Positions 29,679 through 40,755 of a stretch of 64,000 nt of DNA are shown here, piece after piece. A model generated the notes under the pieces. That model did no database searches, was not told the origin of the DNA, and saw only the letters and a list, made by a program, of their open reading frames with translations. The translations under genes were made by a program, and so were the position numbers. How positions within the stretch are numbered: the first letter of the stretch is position 1; each line of letters begins with the position of its first letter. Source of the DNA: CAVWDI01 sp963753725 (lineage in GTDB: Bacteria > Chloroflexota > Anaerolineae > Anaerolineales > UBA4823). The stretch lies in contig CAVWDI010000021.1 in NCBI GenBank assembly GCA_963753725.1, positions 62,001-126,000 of the forward strand, given 5' to 3'.

Positions 29679-29733
29679 CTATCTGAAGGGTGCTGTATAC
29701 AAGGTAATATATAGAAACGTAATTGGTATATTA

Positions 29734-30162
29734 ATGGAATGGTTTAAAGATAATATAGAACTTCGCACAGGCGGTAAAGGGCTGTACCCTTTCACCCCGG
29801 AAATCCAAAAAAGGGTTGCAGTCTGGGGGATTCAGGAAGGGATATGCCATTTATACATCCAGCACACGAGCGCCTCCCTGGTCGTGAGTGAAAGCTACGA
29901 TCCCTCCGCCAAACTTGATTTGGAAGTCTTTATGGAAAGGCTGGTTCCGGAGAACCAATCCTGGTTCAGGCACACTTTGGAAGGATCTGATGATTCGCCT
30001 TCCCATATGCGCGCCATGCTTACCCTCACCAGCCTTTCGATCCCAATCGATGCGGGACGGCTTAATTTAGGCACCTGGCAGGGTGTATATCTATTCGAAC
30101 ACCGCGCCCGGGGTCACCAGCGCCGTGTGTTGGTACGCTGCCTGTCAACTATAAGCAAATAA
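29734..30162 (+). CDS. YjbQ/UPF0047 family protein
   Basis: 142 residues with the family hallmark IQHTSASLVVSE, the central SDDSPSHMRAML and the closing RRVLVRCL. Members form trimers, and some have weak thiamine-phosphate synthase activity, but the main role is unsettled. It follows the peptidase gene by 55 bp on the same strand; ATG 29734 has only a weak ribosome-binding site. Confidence 0.85.
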   Translation: MEWFKDNIELRTGGKGLYPFTPEIQKRVAVWGIQEGICHLYIQHTSASLVVSESYDPSAKLDLEVFMERLVPENQSWFRHTLEGSDDSPSHMRAMLTLTSLSIPIDAGRLNLGTWQGVYLFEHRARGHQRRVLVRCLSTISK

Positions 30163-30201
30163 AATCAGGGGAATAGGGGATAAGGGTTACATAGCAATCA
30201 A

Positions 30202-30256
30202 GTGCGAAGCACCTATCCCGCAAAGAACGCGGGACGCTTCGCGGGGTGCTTTGCAC
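30202..30256. repeat. Palindromic repeat, left inverted copy
   Basis: A hairpin with outer arms GTGCGAAGCACC and GGTGCTTTGCAC. Its inner 27 bases (30214-30240) recur exactly in inverted orientation at 32859-32885, so the two copies bracket the methylmalonyl-CoA epimerase/mutase genes. REP-like, non-coding. Confidence 0.8.
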
Positions 30257-30475
30257 TTTTTAAAACGCAATAACTAATGGTGTTTTTGTCATCACCTAAA
30301 TATAATCTCTTTTATCGCCAGGAATCGTTTTAGCTCCCCCGCGAGTTGAAGACAATTACACTCCAAGGTCACCTGTTCTATTCGTGTTCATCACCAGTGG
30401 ACTTTTTCAGTTCCGCGGGGGGTTAGTCTAAATTAGCGAGTCATACTGCAACCTCGTGCGTTTTGTTGGCAGCCT
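30257..30475. other. Non-coding stretch downstream of the epimerase gene
   Basis: About 220 bases without a frame or a recognised element between the palindromic repeat and the epimerase stop codon. Confidence 0.35.
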
Positions 30476-30898
30476 TCACTCATCCACTCGTCTGGGATAT
30501 TCGTAAAGTTCCACCAGAACGCCAAAGGTTGCTTTGGGGTGAATAAAGGCGAACATCTTCCCGTCATCTCCCATCTTGGGAGTCTCGTCCACCAGTCTAA
30601 TCCCTTGTTCCTTTAATTGGTCTAACATCCCTATGATGTCATCAACTTCCAAACATACATGATGCATGCCTGGTCCATATTTTTCAAGGTACTTAGCCAA
30701 CCCAGAGTCACTGGTTGTGGGTTTAACAAGTTCCACTTCGCTTCCACCGACGGGTAAAAATGCCACTTGAGACGCTTCATCCGGAAGGTCTTTAATTTCA
30801 GATACATCCAGACCCAATGTATCCTGCCAGAGCGATAAAGCGCCTTGCATATCTTGGACGATCAGGGCGATGTGGTCTATTCGTTTAATTCTCGCCAT
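30476..30898 (-). CDS. mce: Methylmalonyl-CoA epimerase
   Basis: 140 residues from ATG 30898, chosen for AAGGAG at a correct distance. Two VOC modules: RIDHIALIVQDMQGALSLW and MHHVCLEVDDIIGMLDQL, with metal-ligand His/Glu residues in DHIAL, HHVCLEV and VLVELYE, and the typical FIHPKATFGVLVELYE end. It interconverts the (R) and (S) forms of methylmalonyl-CoA. It lies 60 bp downstream of the mutase gene on the same strand, together forming a propionate/succinate branch. Confidence 0.9.
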   Translation of the reverse strand: MARIKRIDHIALIVQDMQGALSLWQDTLGLDVSEIKDLPDEASQVAFLPVGGSEVELVKPTTSDSGLAKYLEKYGPGMHHVCLEVDDIIGMLDQLKEQGIRLVDETPKMGDDGKMFAFIHPKATFGVLVELYEYPRRVDE

Positions 30899-30958
30899 TC
30901 CCATACTCCTTTTATATAATCGAACCGCCTGGGACACAATTGTTTTAAGCTTCCGGAT

Positions 30959-32613
30959 TCACAACCATACAGGTGGTTCGTACTCTCCCCAAACATTCCG
31001 CAGAGTCCCGCAGATCTCTCCCAGGGTCATGCCGCTTTCCACACAGCTAATAAATACCGGCATCATGTTGTCAGCGCTGCGAGCGCTATTTTCCAGGGAC
31101 TCGCGCAGCTCGTTCACTCGTGTTTCATTACGACTGTCGCGCAGTTCACGCAGCCGTCTGTGTTGAGCCGCTTCAATAGCTGGATCAACCACCATCTTAT
31201 CCAAAGTAATTTCCTCATCCACATTGAAGGCATTAACGCCCACAACAACTTCTTCACCGCTCTGCATATCCTGCTGGTACTGGTATGCAGATTGCTGGAT
31301 CTCATTTTGAATATAGCCTCGTTCAACCGCCGCCAACGCGCCGCCCATATCTTCAATCCTTTTAATATAGGCTTGCGTCTGCCGCTCAATTTCATCCGTC
31401 AGGTTTTCGATCAGATAGGAACCAGCCAGCGGGTCTATTGTGTTCGCGACGCCGGATTCATGTGCGATGATCTGCTGTGTGCGCAGCGCGACGCTCACTG
31501 CGTTTTCACTTGGCAGCCACAAAGCCTCGTCCATGCTGTTGGTATGCAGCGATTGGGTCCCGCCCAGCACTGCAGCCAGCGCCTGCAGCGTGACTCGCAC
31601 CACGTTGTTCTGCGGCTGCTGGGCAGTCAATGTCGATCCAGCTGTCTGGGTGTGAAAACGCATTTTGCACGAACGCTCTTCTTTTGCCTGGAACCGCTCG
31701 CGCATGATCCTGGCCCACAACCGTCTGGCAGCCCGGAATTTAGCGATTTCCTCCAGAAAATTATTGTGCGCATTAAAAAGAAGGAGAGTTTCCCAGCAAA
31801 ACTATCTACATCTAACCCGCTGTCAAGGGCTGCCTGTACATATGCAATTCCGTTCGTCAGTGTGAAGGCAATTTCCTGTACTGCGCTGGAACCTGCTTCT
31901 CGGATATGGTAACCGGAGATACTGATAGTATTCCAGCGTGGAACTTCCGTGTGGCAGTACTTAAACACATCCGTTATCAGGCGCATGGATGGCGCCGGTG
32001 GAAATATATATGTGCCGCGCGCGATATATTCTTTCAGGATATCGTTCTGGATCGTGCCGCGCAAACGTTTGGTCTCCACACCCTGTTTTTTTGCTACCGC
32101 GATATACATCGCCAGCAGGATGGCAGCCGGCGCATTGATGGTCATGCTGGTAGAAACCCTGTCCAGTGAAATTCCCTTGAACAAGGTCTCCATGTCCAGA
32201 AGGGAGGAGATCGAGACGCCAACTTTACCTACCTCCCCCTCCGCAATAGGATCATCAGCATCGTAACCGATCTGTGTCGGCAGATCAAAAGCAACCGAAA
32301 GTCCGGTCTGACCCTGATCCAGAAGGTATCGATAACGTTTATTCGATTCTTCCACGCTGGCATAACCGGCATACTGCCTCATCGTCCAAAATCGACCGCG
32401 GTACATGGTAGCCTGCACACCGCGCGTAAAAGGATAATCCCCTGGGAAGTTGAGGTCCGACAAATAGTCTATTTCCACATCTTCCGGAGTCAGAATGCGG
32501 GGAAACGTGATGCCGGAGGAAGTCTTGAACTCAGTTTTACGCTCCAGGAACTCCTCCAGTGTAGGATGCAACGTTTCTTCTTCCCAACGCCTGCGCTGTT
32601 CTTCAATAGTCAT
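30959..32613 (-). CDS. Methylmalonyl-CoA mutase, large catalytic chain (one frameshift)
   Basis: About 551 residues from ATG 32613. Signatures of the TIM-barrel domain are GVQATMYRGRFWTMRQYAG, GLSVAFDLPTQIGYDAD, SISGYHIREAGSSAVQE and FHTQTAGSTLTAQQPQNN. A missing T in a T run near 31772 splits it; the restored sequence reads LSFFFNAHNNFLEEIAKF. There is no C-terminal cobalamin-binding domain, so the B12 chain must be encoded elsewhere, as in two-chain mutases. It rearranges methylmalonyl-CoA to succinyl-CoA with the epimerase next door. Confidence 0.88.
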
Positions 32614-32806
32614 TATCGCCTCATTAATTACTAAACAATCTCTGGAAGTCAATTCTATGTCTTTTAAATTGTATTGGACATTCCAAGTTACCAGTATACT
32701 CAAAATAAAGCATAAATAGGTACGCAAAATAACTTTTTTGGGATGGGATTATTTAGACCGGTAGGTATTTAGAATATGGTAGACTTGCCATATCAGGACT
32801 GGTCAA

Positions 32807-32900
32807 CACACCCTATCCCCCGCGGAACGAATTTTAATCTCGCGTCCTTCGCGAGAGTGAAGCGTCCCGCGTTCTTTGCGGGATATTCATTATCCCTTGG
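32807..32900. repeat. Palindromic repeat, right inverted copy
   Basis: Contains at 32859-32885 the exact reverse complement of 30214-30240, plus a further local palindrome (CTCGCGTCCTTCGCGAG). It lies between the divergent mutase and DUF1786 genes. Confidence 0.8.
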
Positions 32901-32909
32901 TTTTCTCTC

Positions 32910-34091
32910 ATGCGAATTCTGACCGTTGACATCGGTACCGGCACCCAGGATATCTTCCTGTACGACTCGCGCCTCGACCTGGAAAACGGGTTTAAGCTGG
33001 TTGTGCCTTCTCCAACAATGATCGTTCACCGGCGGCTGCTGGAGGCGACCCGCCGCAGGTCATCTGTACTCCTGACAGGTGTAACTATGGGTGGTGGACC
33101 CAGCCAGTGGGCAGCCGAAGAGCATGCTCGCTCTGGACTTGCAATCTACGCTACTCCCGACGCGGCGCGTTCCTTTAATGATGATATCGACGTTGTTGAG
33201 GGTATGGGAATTCAGGTGATCAGCGAGGATGAAGCAAAGCACTTGCCCGGCGATGTGCAGCATTTGGAACTGCGTGACTTTGATTTTAATGCCATTTCCT
33301 GTGCCTTATCTCAATTCGGAGTACGCCTGGATGGGTTAGATGCGGTCGCAGTTGGGGTCTTTGACCACGGCAACGCGCCGGCCGGATATTCCGACCGCCA
33401 GTTCCGTTTCGATTACCTGGCCCAGCGTTTAAGTGAAGATAACCGCTTGAGCGCCTTTGCTTTCCCATCGACCGCTATACCGCCGGTAATAACTCGTCTT
33501 CAAGCGGTAGCCCGCTCTGCGCGTGAGACGATGCACGCCATCCCAAAAAAGGCGCCGCTGGTCGTTATGGATACCGCGCCGGCTGCCATATTAGGCGCGT
33601 CGTTCGATCCAAAAGTGAGGCGCCGGAAACGAAAATTAATCGCCAATATCGGCAACTTTCACACCCTGGCTTTCCGGCTCGGTTCACCCGGTATCGAGGG
33701 CGTATTTGAGCACCATACTGGAATGCTCGACTTACCAAAGCTCGAAGGACTGCTGCTCGCTCTGGCGGACGGCAGCCTATCACACCAGGATGTGTTTGAT
33801 GACCACGGACACGGGGCTCTGGTCTATAGTCCGGAACCTTTAGCGATTATCCCTGAAGGTGAACCTGGGAGCTCTGATTCCGGGGTAGTGGTCACCGGTC
33901 CCCGGCGCAGTATGATGGCCAATTCACCCCTAAACCCATACTTTGCTGTTCCGTACGGTGACATGATGCTCACAGGCTGCTTCGGGCTGCTGGCTGCGAC
34001 TGCCGATGTGCTGCCCGAATTTTCTGGACCCATCCACGCTTCTTTGGAGGGAGGCGGCGGCAGCGGAACGCCTCCCTGGGAATTGGACTGA
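32910..34091 (+). CDS. DUF1786 family protein (ASKHA-like)
   Basis: 393 residues. The N-terminal RILTVDIGTGTQDIFLYD resembles the phosphate-1 loop of the actin/sugar-kinase/Hsp70 fold, with later GVTMGGGPSQWAAEEH and IANIGNFHTLAFRL. The family is often annotated as related to pyruvate formate-lyase activating enzyme, but no radical-SAM CxxxCxxC motif is present here, so that label is not supported. ATG 32910 follows the palindromic repeat; no clear ribosome-binding site. Confidence 0.7.
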   Translation: MRILTVDIGTGTQDIFLYDSRLDLENGFKLVVPSPTMIVHRRLLEATRRRSSVLLTGVTMGGGPSQWAAEEHARSGLAIYATPDAARSFNDDIDVVEGMGIQVISEDEAKHLPGDVQHLELRDFDFNAISCALSQFGVRLDGLDAVAVGVFDHGNAPAGYSDRQFRFDYLAQRLSEDNRLSAFAFPSTAIPPVITRLQAVARSARETMHAIPKKAPLVVMDTAPAAILGASFDPKVRRRKRKLIANIGNFHTLAFRLGSPGIEGVFEHHTGMLDLPKLEGLLLALADGSLSHQDVFDDHGHGALVYSPEPLAIIPEGEPGSSDSGVVVTGPRRSMMANSPLNPYFAVPYGDMMLTGCFGLLAATADVLPEFSGPIHASLEGGGGSGTPPWELD

Positions 34092-34202
34092 ACCCAATCC
34101 ATTTATAATATAACTGGTGGATATCTATTTCATTCACGACAAATACACATCACATGCCCGCCTGTTTGGGCTATTGATTGATTAAATCTAACGGAGGTAC
34201 TT

Positions 34203-36081
34203 ATGGACAACAACCCTGAGAGTGATAAATCAAATCCGGATTCATCACCAATTGCGTTTAAAGCCGAAACCAAACAGATTCTCGAAATCCTGATCCATTC
34301 ACTGTATACCGAACGCGAAGTTTTCCTGCGCGAATTGGTCTCCAATGCCTCGGATGCCCTGACCCGTATCGATTTCGAACTGCTCACCAACCGCCAGGTA
34401 CTGGAACCGCAAGCCGAACTCGCAATCCTTGTTATTCCAGATGAAGCCAACAATACCCTTACTGTAGAAGATACCGGCATCGGCATGACGGAGCAGGAAC
34501 TGATCACAAATCTGGGTACAATCGCCCAATCTGGAGCGCGCGAATTCATCGCGGCTGCAAGTGATGGAGATAAGGATATCTCTACGCTGATTGGTCAGTT
34601 CGGGGTCGGCTTCTACTCGGCGTTTATGGTGGCCGAGTCGATCAAGGTAACCTCCCGCTCCTATCTCGAAGACGCTCAAGCTGCATCCTGGTTCAGCACT
34701 GGCGCGGATACCTTCACCGTCGAACCAGCCAATAAGACCACGCGTGGCACTTCTGTCACAGTGAAACTCAAAGAAGACGCGGGCGAATTTTTGCAGGAAG
34801 CGCGTTTGAGAGAAATTATCCGCAAGCACTCAGACTTTATCCCCTTCCCGATTTATATCGGAGACGAAACAGAACAGGCCAACCGCCAGACTGCCATCTG
34901 GCGCCAGCAGCCCCATGAACTGAAGGATGAAGATTACGAGGAATTTTACAAACAGCTTACCTTAGATTTTGAACCCCCACTGGCTTACGCCCATATGCTG
35001 GTCGATGCGCCGGTGCAGATGTACGCTATCCTTTACGTCCCCTCAAAAACAAAACCCACTTTCTTCTCACCCCGTAAAGAGGCAGGGCTGAAATTATACG
35101 CTCGCAAAGTCCTGATACAGGAATTCAACCGCGATTTGCTGCCCGAATATCTGAGCTTCGTCCAGGGGGTAGTCAACTCGGAAGACCTGCCGTTAAACGT
35201 CCCGCGAGAAACTGTGCAGTCCACAAAAATCATGGCCAATCTAAAGAAATTGGTCACTGCAAAAGTAATCGACACGCTGGAAAATTTAGCATCGCATGAC
35301 TCAGACAAGTATAACGAATTCTGGTCGGCTTATAGGGAATTCATCAAACAGGGTGTCGCTATTGAGATGGCAGATTACGAGCCTCTGCTGCCCCTGCTGC
35401 GTTTTTATTCCACTTCTCAAACGGAAGAATTATCCTCACTTGCAGACTATCTCGGACGCCAACAGCCCGGCCAGAAAGACATTTATTACATCATGGGTGA
35501 TGACCAGCGTTCGGTGCTGCACAGCCCGCACCTGGACGTCGCAAACCACTACGACTATGAAGTGCTGTTATTTACAGATCCGGTTGATGCGTTTATGCTG
35601 ACCCATTTGAAAGAATATCAGGAACATCCATTGATCAATATCGCGGCTGCCAACCTGGTTTTACCTTCGGAGACGGATAGTGAAGGTGGCGAACAGCCGG
35701 CAGTCGACGAAGCAGGGCAAACACAATTAATAGGTAGGTTTGAAAATCAGCTCGGCGACCTCATCTCAAGCGTTCGTATGACAGACCGCTTACGCGAAAT
35801 CGCCCGCCCGCCTGGTCGACCCGGACGGCGCCTTGAACCAGGAAATGCAGCGCGTATATCAAATTTTAGAACAGGATTACCAAGTTCCACCGAAAGTGCT
35901 CGAACTTAACCCTCACCACCCGATAATCCTCAGCCTGGCCGATCTCCCGGAGGACGACCAGCGCAGCGCATTAGTAATTGACCTTATCTACCAGGATGCA
36001 TTGTTGATCGAAGGACTGCATCCCGATCCGGCCAGCATGATCACCCAAATCCAAAAAGTTATGCAAGCGGCTTTGGACTGA
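34203..36081 (+). CDS. htpG: Hsp90 chaperone HtpG (one frameshift)
   Basis: About 626 residues. The GHKL ATPase domain carries LRELVSNASDAL, EDTGIGMT and GQFGVGFYSAFMVA; the middle domain has the conserved catalytic Arg in LPLNVPRETVQ; a C-terminal dimerisation domain follows. An extra A near 35793 breaks the frame 95 residues before the end; corrected, it reads SPARLVDPDGALNQEMQR. It binds and remodels client proteins in the cytoplasm. ATG follows CGGAGGT. It is followed 20 bp later by the coiled-coil membrane protein gene. Confidence 0.9.
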
Positions 36082-36101
36082 GGACTGTATCCGCACCGCC
36101 A

Positions 36102-38828
36102 ATGATGCTCGAGAATCCTTACCTGCTGGTAGGCGCCCTGATAATCCCTTTGATGCTGTTGGGATTGTTAGGTCTGCTGGCGCTGCTGGCGGTGCTTACC
36201 CGATCCTGGCGGGATAAAATCCAGCGCGACTTAAAAAGAACGCAGCGCGATATCCGCCGGATTCGAACCACGATCAGGCAAGCCGCGCTTGAAATGAGTC
36301 ATATCTCGCTCGAGGATCCTGAACCATACCGGACCCAATACACTGCTTTCAAGGCTCAGTTAAATGAAGTTGAAAACAAGAATAAAGAACTTGAAAAGCA
36401 GTATATCGCTGTTCAAGAAAAAATTCATAAAGTGGGGGGCGGGGACTTGTTTACAAGCCTCACAAACCCGTACAACTGGTATTCGCTGCGGGGGGATGTG
36501 GGTAGTTTGCGTGATGACGTATCTGAGATCCAAAAGAGCCTCGATTCTGTTGGGGAGCGTGAACGAGCTATCCGGGAGATCGGCTGGACGACGGCTCAAA
36601 AGGTCAGATCCGTTCATCAATATTTAAACGAAGTTCGGGGGGCTTTTGATTTGCTGCTCGCTAAAAACATGGCGGGTGGTGCCCTGGATGCTGCCATCCA
36701 GGAATGCGAGGCCTGTCAGGAGCGAATTGGAAGTCTGCCAGTATACTTTCTCGCCAGTGACAGAGGAGCTGTTATCCAGGCTTCCGATAAAGGTACCATC
36801 ACTCGCGCATATGACATCGCCCTAGATACCGAAACCAGGCTTGATTCCCTATCCACTCAAACCCGGGATTGGGATGAGGGTTACTCGCAGTTACAGGGAA
36901 AAGTAGATCAAATGCAGACCGCTGTAGATGACCTGGAGTTAATTATCCAGGACATGCCAACCGGGTTGGTCCTGTCTCAGGAAAGGGCGCAGTTCGAAGG
37001 ATCAAAAGTGGTCTCTCAGAACCTGAACGCCACGGCTGCACGACCGACTGTAGAAGATATTGGGAGCTTAGAAAAAGAAGTCGACCATATCACGCGCACC
37101 TCCAAAGATATGAGCATGAAACTTGCTCAAGCAAGTCATGAATTCGACCAACTGGCCGGCGAATTAGGTACCATAACCGCTAATTTAGATTCCACTTCCA
37201 GGAAAATGTCTTCCCTCGGGAGGAGCCCAATTTACCCACTCGCCTGGGGAAAAAGCGCTGCAGCAATAAATGGGATGAAATCCCGCCTGGCTGAGATGGG
37301 CGGGATACAGGCCCCACGCACAGCCAAACAGGTGACTATTGACCTTAGTCATTGTCTGAAGATAAATCAGGGTCTGGATAGTCTCTGTGCTCACGTGGAT
37401 CAAATTGAGCAGGAACACGTTGAACTGGAGCGTATTTTCTCGGCTTCCGAATTTCAGGACATCGACGGATGGTTGGCTGAGGCCCACCAAAACGTCATCC
37501 GGATCCAGGTTTACGCCCCCGAAAACTGGGCGCGATCTGAGGCGGTGGCCGAATTACCTGCGGACTTGATGAGCCTCGAAAAAGAACTGCTGCGGTTGGC
37601 TCCAGACAGCGTCCCCCAACCGGTGCAGGAAACCGACTTAAAGTTACTTATTAAGCAACTCGCGCGCTTTAAATACCGCTTTCGAAGAAATGCGCGAGCG
37701 CCTATCCCGGACTAAAGCCCGCTTAGCCGATATCGAGCATATCGAACAAACCTCTTCAGATGTGTTGGAGGGTGGTTTCACTACCCTGAACCAGATCAAG
37801 TACCTGATACGCAGCAACGCCTACCTGTCCGGGATCGCCTCACAGGAATGTGAACGCCTGCTGTCTGAGCTGAACAAATTGCGGCTTGAGCTTGAGACCA
37901 GGGATAAGGAGGGCGTGGAACGTAAAGCCGGGCGGATTGAATCCACGATCAGTAAGATCGAAATCCAGCGCCAATGGATGGTCGGAACAGCTCAACGGTC
38001 AGATCAAAAAGGAGATTTCGAACATCTCCTCCTCTGTAAAAATCCTTGACAGCATCGCTTATCTGGACGAGAACGCCATTGTGGACGCCCGCCATCTGCT
38101 TTCATCCAGGGACATCCTGCGAGGCATCCCAGGAGGAGGTCGCTAAAGGCGGTCTTCAGCTGGTGGAGCTCCCCAACCAGTTAAAAAAGCGCAACGACAT
38201 ATGGCAAACGGCAACCGCCGCACGCACCGCCTTGTTGGACGTCGAAAAGCCTGTTTTAGAAAGTTACGAGGAGGCCGCCGCAAACCGGGAGGTGGTTACC
38301 AGGTTGTTTAAAGATTCCTCCAAATTGATCAAAGGCGCTCAGAAATGGCCTCCCACCTCGGTATCGTTCGAGCCCGCACGGCAGGAGTTCGAAGCGGTTG
38401 AAAAACAGTGGAAATCGATGAAAAAAGAAGAACTGCGCGCTATCTCGCTCGTCGCCCAGCTCGGCAATCTATCCATCCGCTACCAGAGGCTGGCGGTTGA
38501 CCTGGAACGCGAAACGGAGCGAGCAAACAGGGAATTATCCAGGATTAAGGAATTAGAAAACGATCTGGGTGAATTAACCAAAGCTTGGTCGAACCACCGC
38601 AAAACATACCGTGAAAACGATCTCGCCAGTGCGGGCATCCGGGAAATAATAAATGAGACAAAAGTCGAACACGCCCGCATAAAAAGGGACTATAGGGAGT
38701 TGGGGGCCGGATACGATCAGGCGGCACAAGAATTAGCGAGCCTGGTTTCCAGAATACGCACTGCGCAGGTCAGGATCGACGACGAACAAATGCTGGACGT
38801 GGACGGGAATTTAATTCCTGCTAGATAA
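36102..38828 (+). CDS. Large coiled-coil membrane protein, EzrA-like layout (three frameshifts)
   Basis: About 908 residues after correcting three single-base insertions near 37660, 37985 and 38130. One N-terminal transmembrane helix (residues about 6-30, LIIPLMLLGLLGLLALLAVL) is followed by almost continuous charged coiled coil (DKIQRDLKRTQRDIRRIRT, EVENKNKELEKQYIAVQEK, ELSRIKELENDLGEL). No enzymatic motif is visible. One TM plus long spectrin-like helices is the architecture of the FtsZ regulator EzrA, but the sequence match is not strong enough to assert it. ATG 36102 lies 20 bp after htpG. Confidence 0.65.
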
Positions 38829-39049
38829 AATCTAGTGATTTTACGAGGGAGCGGCATCAAGGAGTTAAGCTCTAAGTTCCAACATCTTCACCTGCCATAT
38901 ATCATTGAGCGTAAGTTTAATAGCGACCGAAGCATCTATGAAAGCACTGCTTTTGTCAAGAGTGAAAAAAGCACTCGATAATACCAAATATAAACTTACC
39001 TCAGGTCAGTCGGTCTTGCCGGAAGCAATCTCCTCGCTAATCTGTCAAC
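38829..39049. other. Non-coding stretch before the tRNA gene
   Basis: About 220 bases with no supported gene. Confidence 0.35.
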
Positions 39050-39077
39050 TTGATTAAACCCTGGAAACTGGTAAAAT
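39050..39077 (+). promoter_or_regulatory. Probable promoter of the tRNA-Arg gene
   Basis: TTGATT and TAAAAT separated by 16 bases, ending 18 bases before the mature tRNA start. Confidence 0.5.
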
Positions 39078-39095
39078 TGAAACACTTACTTATAT

Positions 39096-39169
39096 GCCCT
39101 CGTAGCTCAGTGGATTAGAGCACTTGCTTGCGGAGTAAGGGGCCACAGGTTCGAGTCCTGTCGGGGGCG
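39096..39169 (+). tRNA. tRNA-Arg, anticodon GCG
   Basis: 74 bases fold as a cloverleaf: acceptor arms GCCCTCG and CGGGGGC, D-stem GCTC/GAGC, anticodon stem CTTGC/GTAAG with loop TTGCGGA, T-arm ACAGGTTCGAGTCCTGT. The anticodon reads GCG, so it decodes CGC and CGU. The usual bacterial arginine tRNA for these codons has A34 (later inosine); G34 is less common. The discriminator is G and no CCA is encoded. Confidence 0.88.
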
Positions 39170-39183
39170 CTGAAAATAAAGGG

Positions 39184-39222
39184 AAAATCCCCATCTTATT
39201 ACAGGGTGGGGATTTTTTTTAT
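39184..39222 (+). terminator. Terminator after tRNA-Arg
   Basis: AAATCCCCATC pairs with GGGTGGGGATTT, followed by a T run. Confidence 0.85.
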
Positions 39223-39594
39223 AATAGATTAATTCCGAAATCTAACAAGAGCTTGCAGCCATTTGCATACGCACTGCGTTCTTGTGAGCGTACATAGGGT
39301 TCTGCACCTGGTAATATCTGTCGTTCAATCTGTATGGCTGTGTTCATCAATGTTCAAAGAAATACCGGTATGAAATCAAAACCTTGATCGGCAATTTGCG
39401 CTCCAATAATTCATCTGATAGGTTAAAATCTTCCTGGGAGGTCATGTGTGCTCATTTCTTTGGTTTGGAAACTTCAAATAGGATACGCCTGATCTACCGT
39501 AATTTCTTTACTCAATTTACAGAAAGAATGATACATTACTCTTTTCTTTTCAACCTGTTTCAATATTGCACGGTAATATTATGAGATTAATCCA
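39223..39594. other. Intergenic stretch without recognisable feature
   Basis: About 370 bases. Short frames are present, but none shows a ribosome-binding site with a conserved product. Confidence 0.4.
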
Positions 39595-40500
39595 ATGAAA
39601 CGCACTGTATCCATTAGTTTGGGAATCCCAAGCCGCGATAAACGAGTGATCGTGGACCTAAATGGTGTGAAGATCAGTGTTGAGCGCATCGGAACGGGCG
39701 GTGATGCACAGGCTGCCCGCCGCTTGTTCGCCGAGCTGGATGGTCAGGTGGATGTGCTGACGATCGGTGGTATCGACCTGTATGTCCAGCTGGAGGGACG
39801 CGACTATCCCATACGCGCCGCGCTCAAACTCGTGCAAGGCGTACAGCACTCTATTGTAGTCGATGGCCGCATGCTCAAATACGCCTTGGAGGGGCGCATC
39901 TTCGAGCTCGCTGAGCCGCTGTTCGGCGGACAGCCGCATTTCGACTGCGCTTTTATCCCCTTTGGCACCGACCGCATCGGGATGATCAACGCCGTCAGCC
40001 GCGTCGCTGATCAGGTAATCATCGGCGACCTGATGTTCATGTTTGGTATACCTTACCCCGTCCGGGGTCTCGAGCAATTTAAGCGCGTGGCACGCCTGCT
40101 CCTTCCGCTGGCCGGTTACTTGCCGATATCAGTCCTCTTCCCGCCCGGCGCCAGGGATGAAGATTATCACCCGAAATATGAACGCTACTGGTTGGAGGCC
40201 GACCTCATCGCCGGGGATATGCACTATATCCGTAAGTATTCGCCTGCCGATCTGTCCGGCAAGACCGTCATCACCAATACCACCACCGTAGACAATATCC
40301 AGTTATTACGCCAGCGCGGCGTACAGCGTGTGCTGACTACCACCCCCATCTATGAAGGACGCTCCTTTGGCGTCAACATGATCGAAGGTCTGCTCACAGC
40401 CTACTCCGGGTTAAAACGCCAGCTCACCATCCCCGAGTTGAATGCCCTTATCGATGAAGTTGATTTGCGACCTACCCTTCAAATCCTTAATCCCTCATGA
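39595..40500 (+). CDS. Conserved protein of the type annotated as quinate 5-dehydrogenase
   Basis: 301 residues, beginning KRTVSISLGIPSRDKRV, with VERIGTGGD, VLTIGGIDLYVQL and TTTVDNIQLLRQRGVQRV. From memory, close homologues in Firmicutes and Chloroflexota carry the name quinate 5-dehydrogenase, but I see no NAD-binding GxGxxG motif, so the enzymatic label is doubtful. The start ATG 39595 lies in an AT-rich leader without strong Shine-Dalgarno. It appears monocistronic. Confidence 0.55.
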   Translation: MKRTVSISLGIPSRDKRVIVDLNGVKISVERIGTGGDAQAARRLFAELDGQVDVLTIGGIDLYVQLEGRDYPIRAALKLVQGVQHSIVVDGRMLKYALEGRIFELAEPLFGGQPHFDCAFIPFGTDRIGMINAVSRVADQVIIGDLMFMFGIPYPVRGLEQFKRVARLLLPLAGYLPISVLFPPGARDEDYHPKYERYWLEADLIAGDMHYIRKYSPADLSGKTVITNTTTVDNIQLLRQRGVQRVLTTTPIYEGRSFGVNMIEGLLTAYSGLKRQLTIPELNALIDEVDLRPTLQILNPS

Positions 40501-40755
40501 AGTTTTATTTCCAAACTGGGGAGGTTAAAAAGAAATCGACACAAAAAGAGGTTCTTCTGAACCCCAATAGAATATGCAGTGGAGTTTGAGGTTTTGGCAA
40601 GTGAGGCTGATTTCGCCTGATATAAATATATAGGAAATAATCCTGAATGTGAAGGTAAAAATTTACAAACAATTCTTGATCCAGCTTAATTCGGGTATAG
40701 AAGCTCTGATATAAAATAGTATCCTAAATAACCAAACCAGTTTAATAAAACATAA
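40501..40755. other. Intergenic leader of the ybaK-like gene
   Basis: AT-rich, no supported gene. Confidence 0.35.

Noticed and set aside
32910..34091. DUF1786 gene as a radical-SAM activating enzyme
   Set aside because: No CxxxCxxC cluster motif; the N-terminus is ASKHA-like instead.
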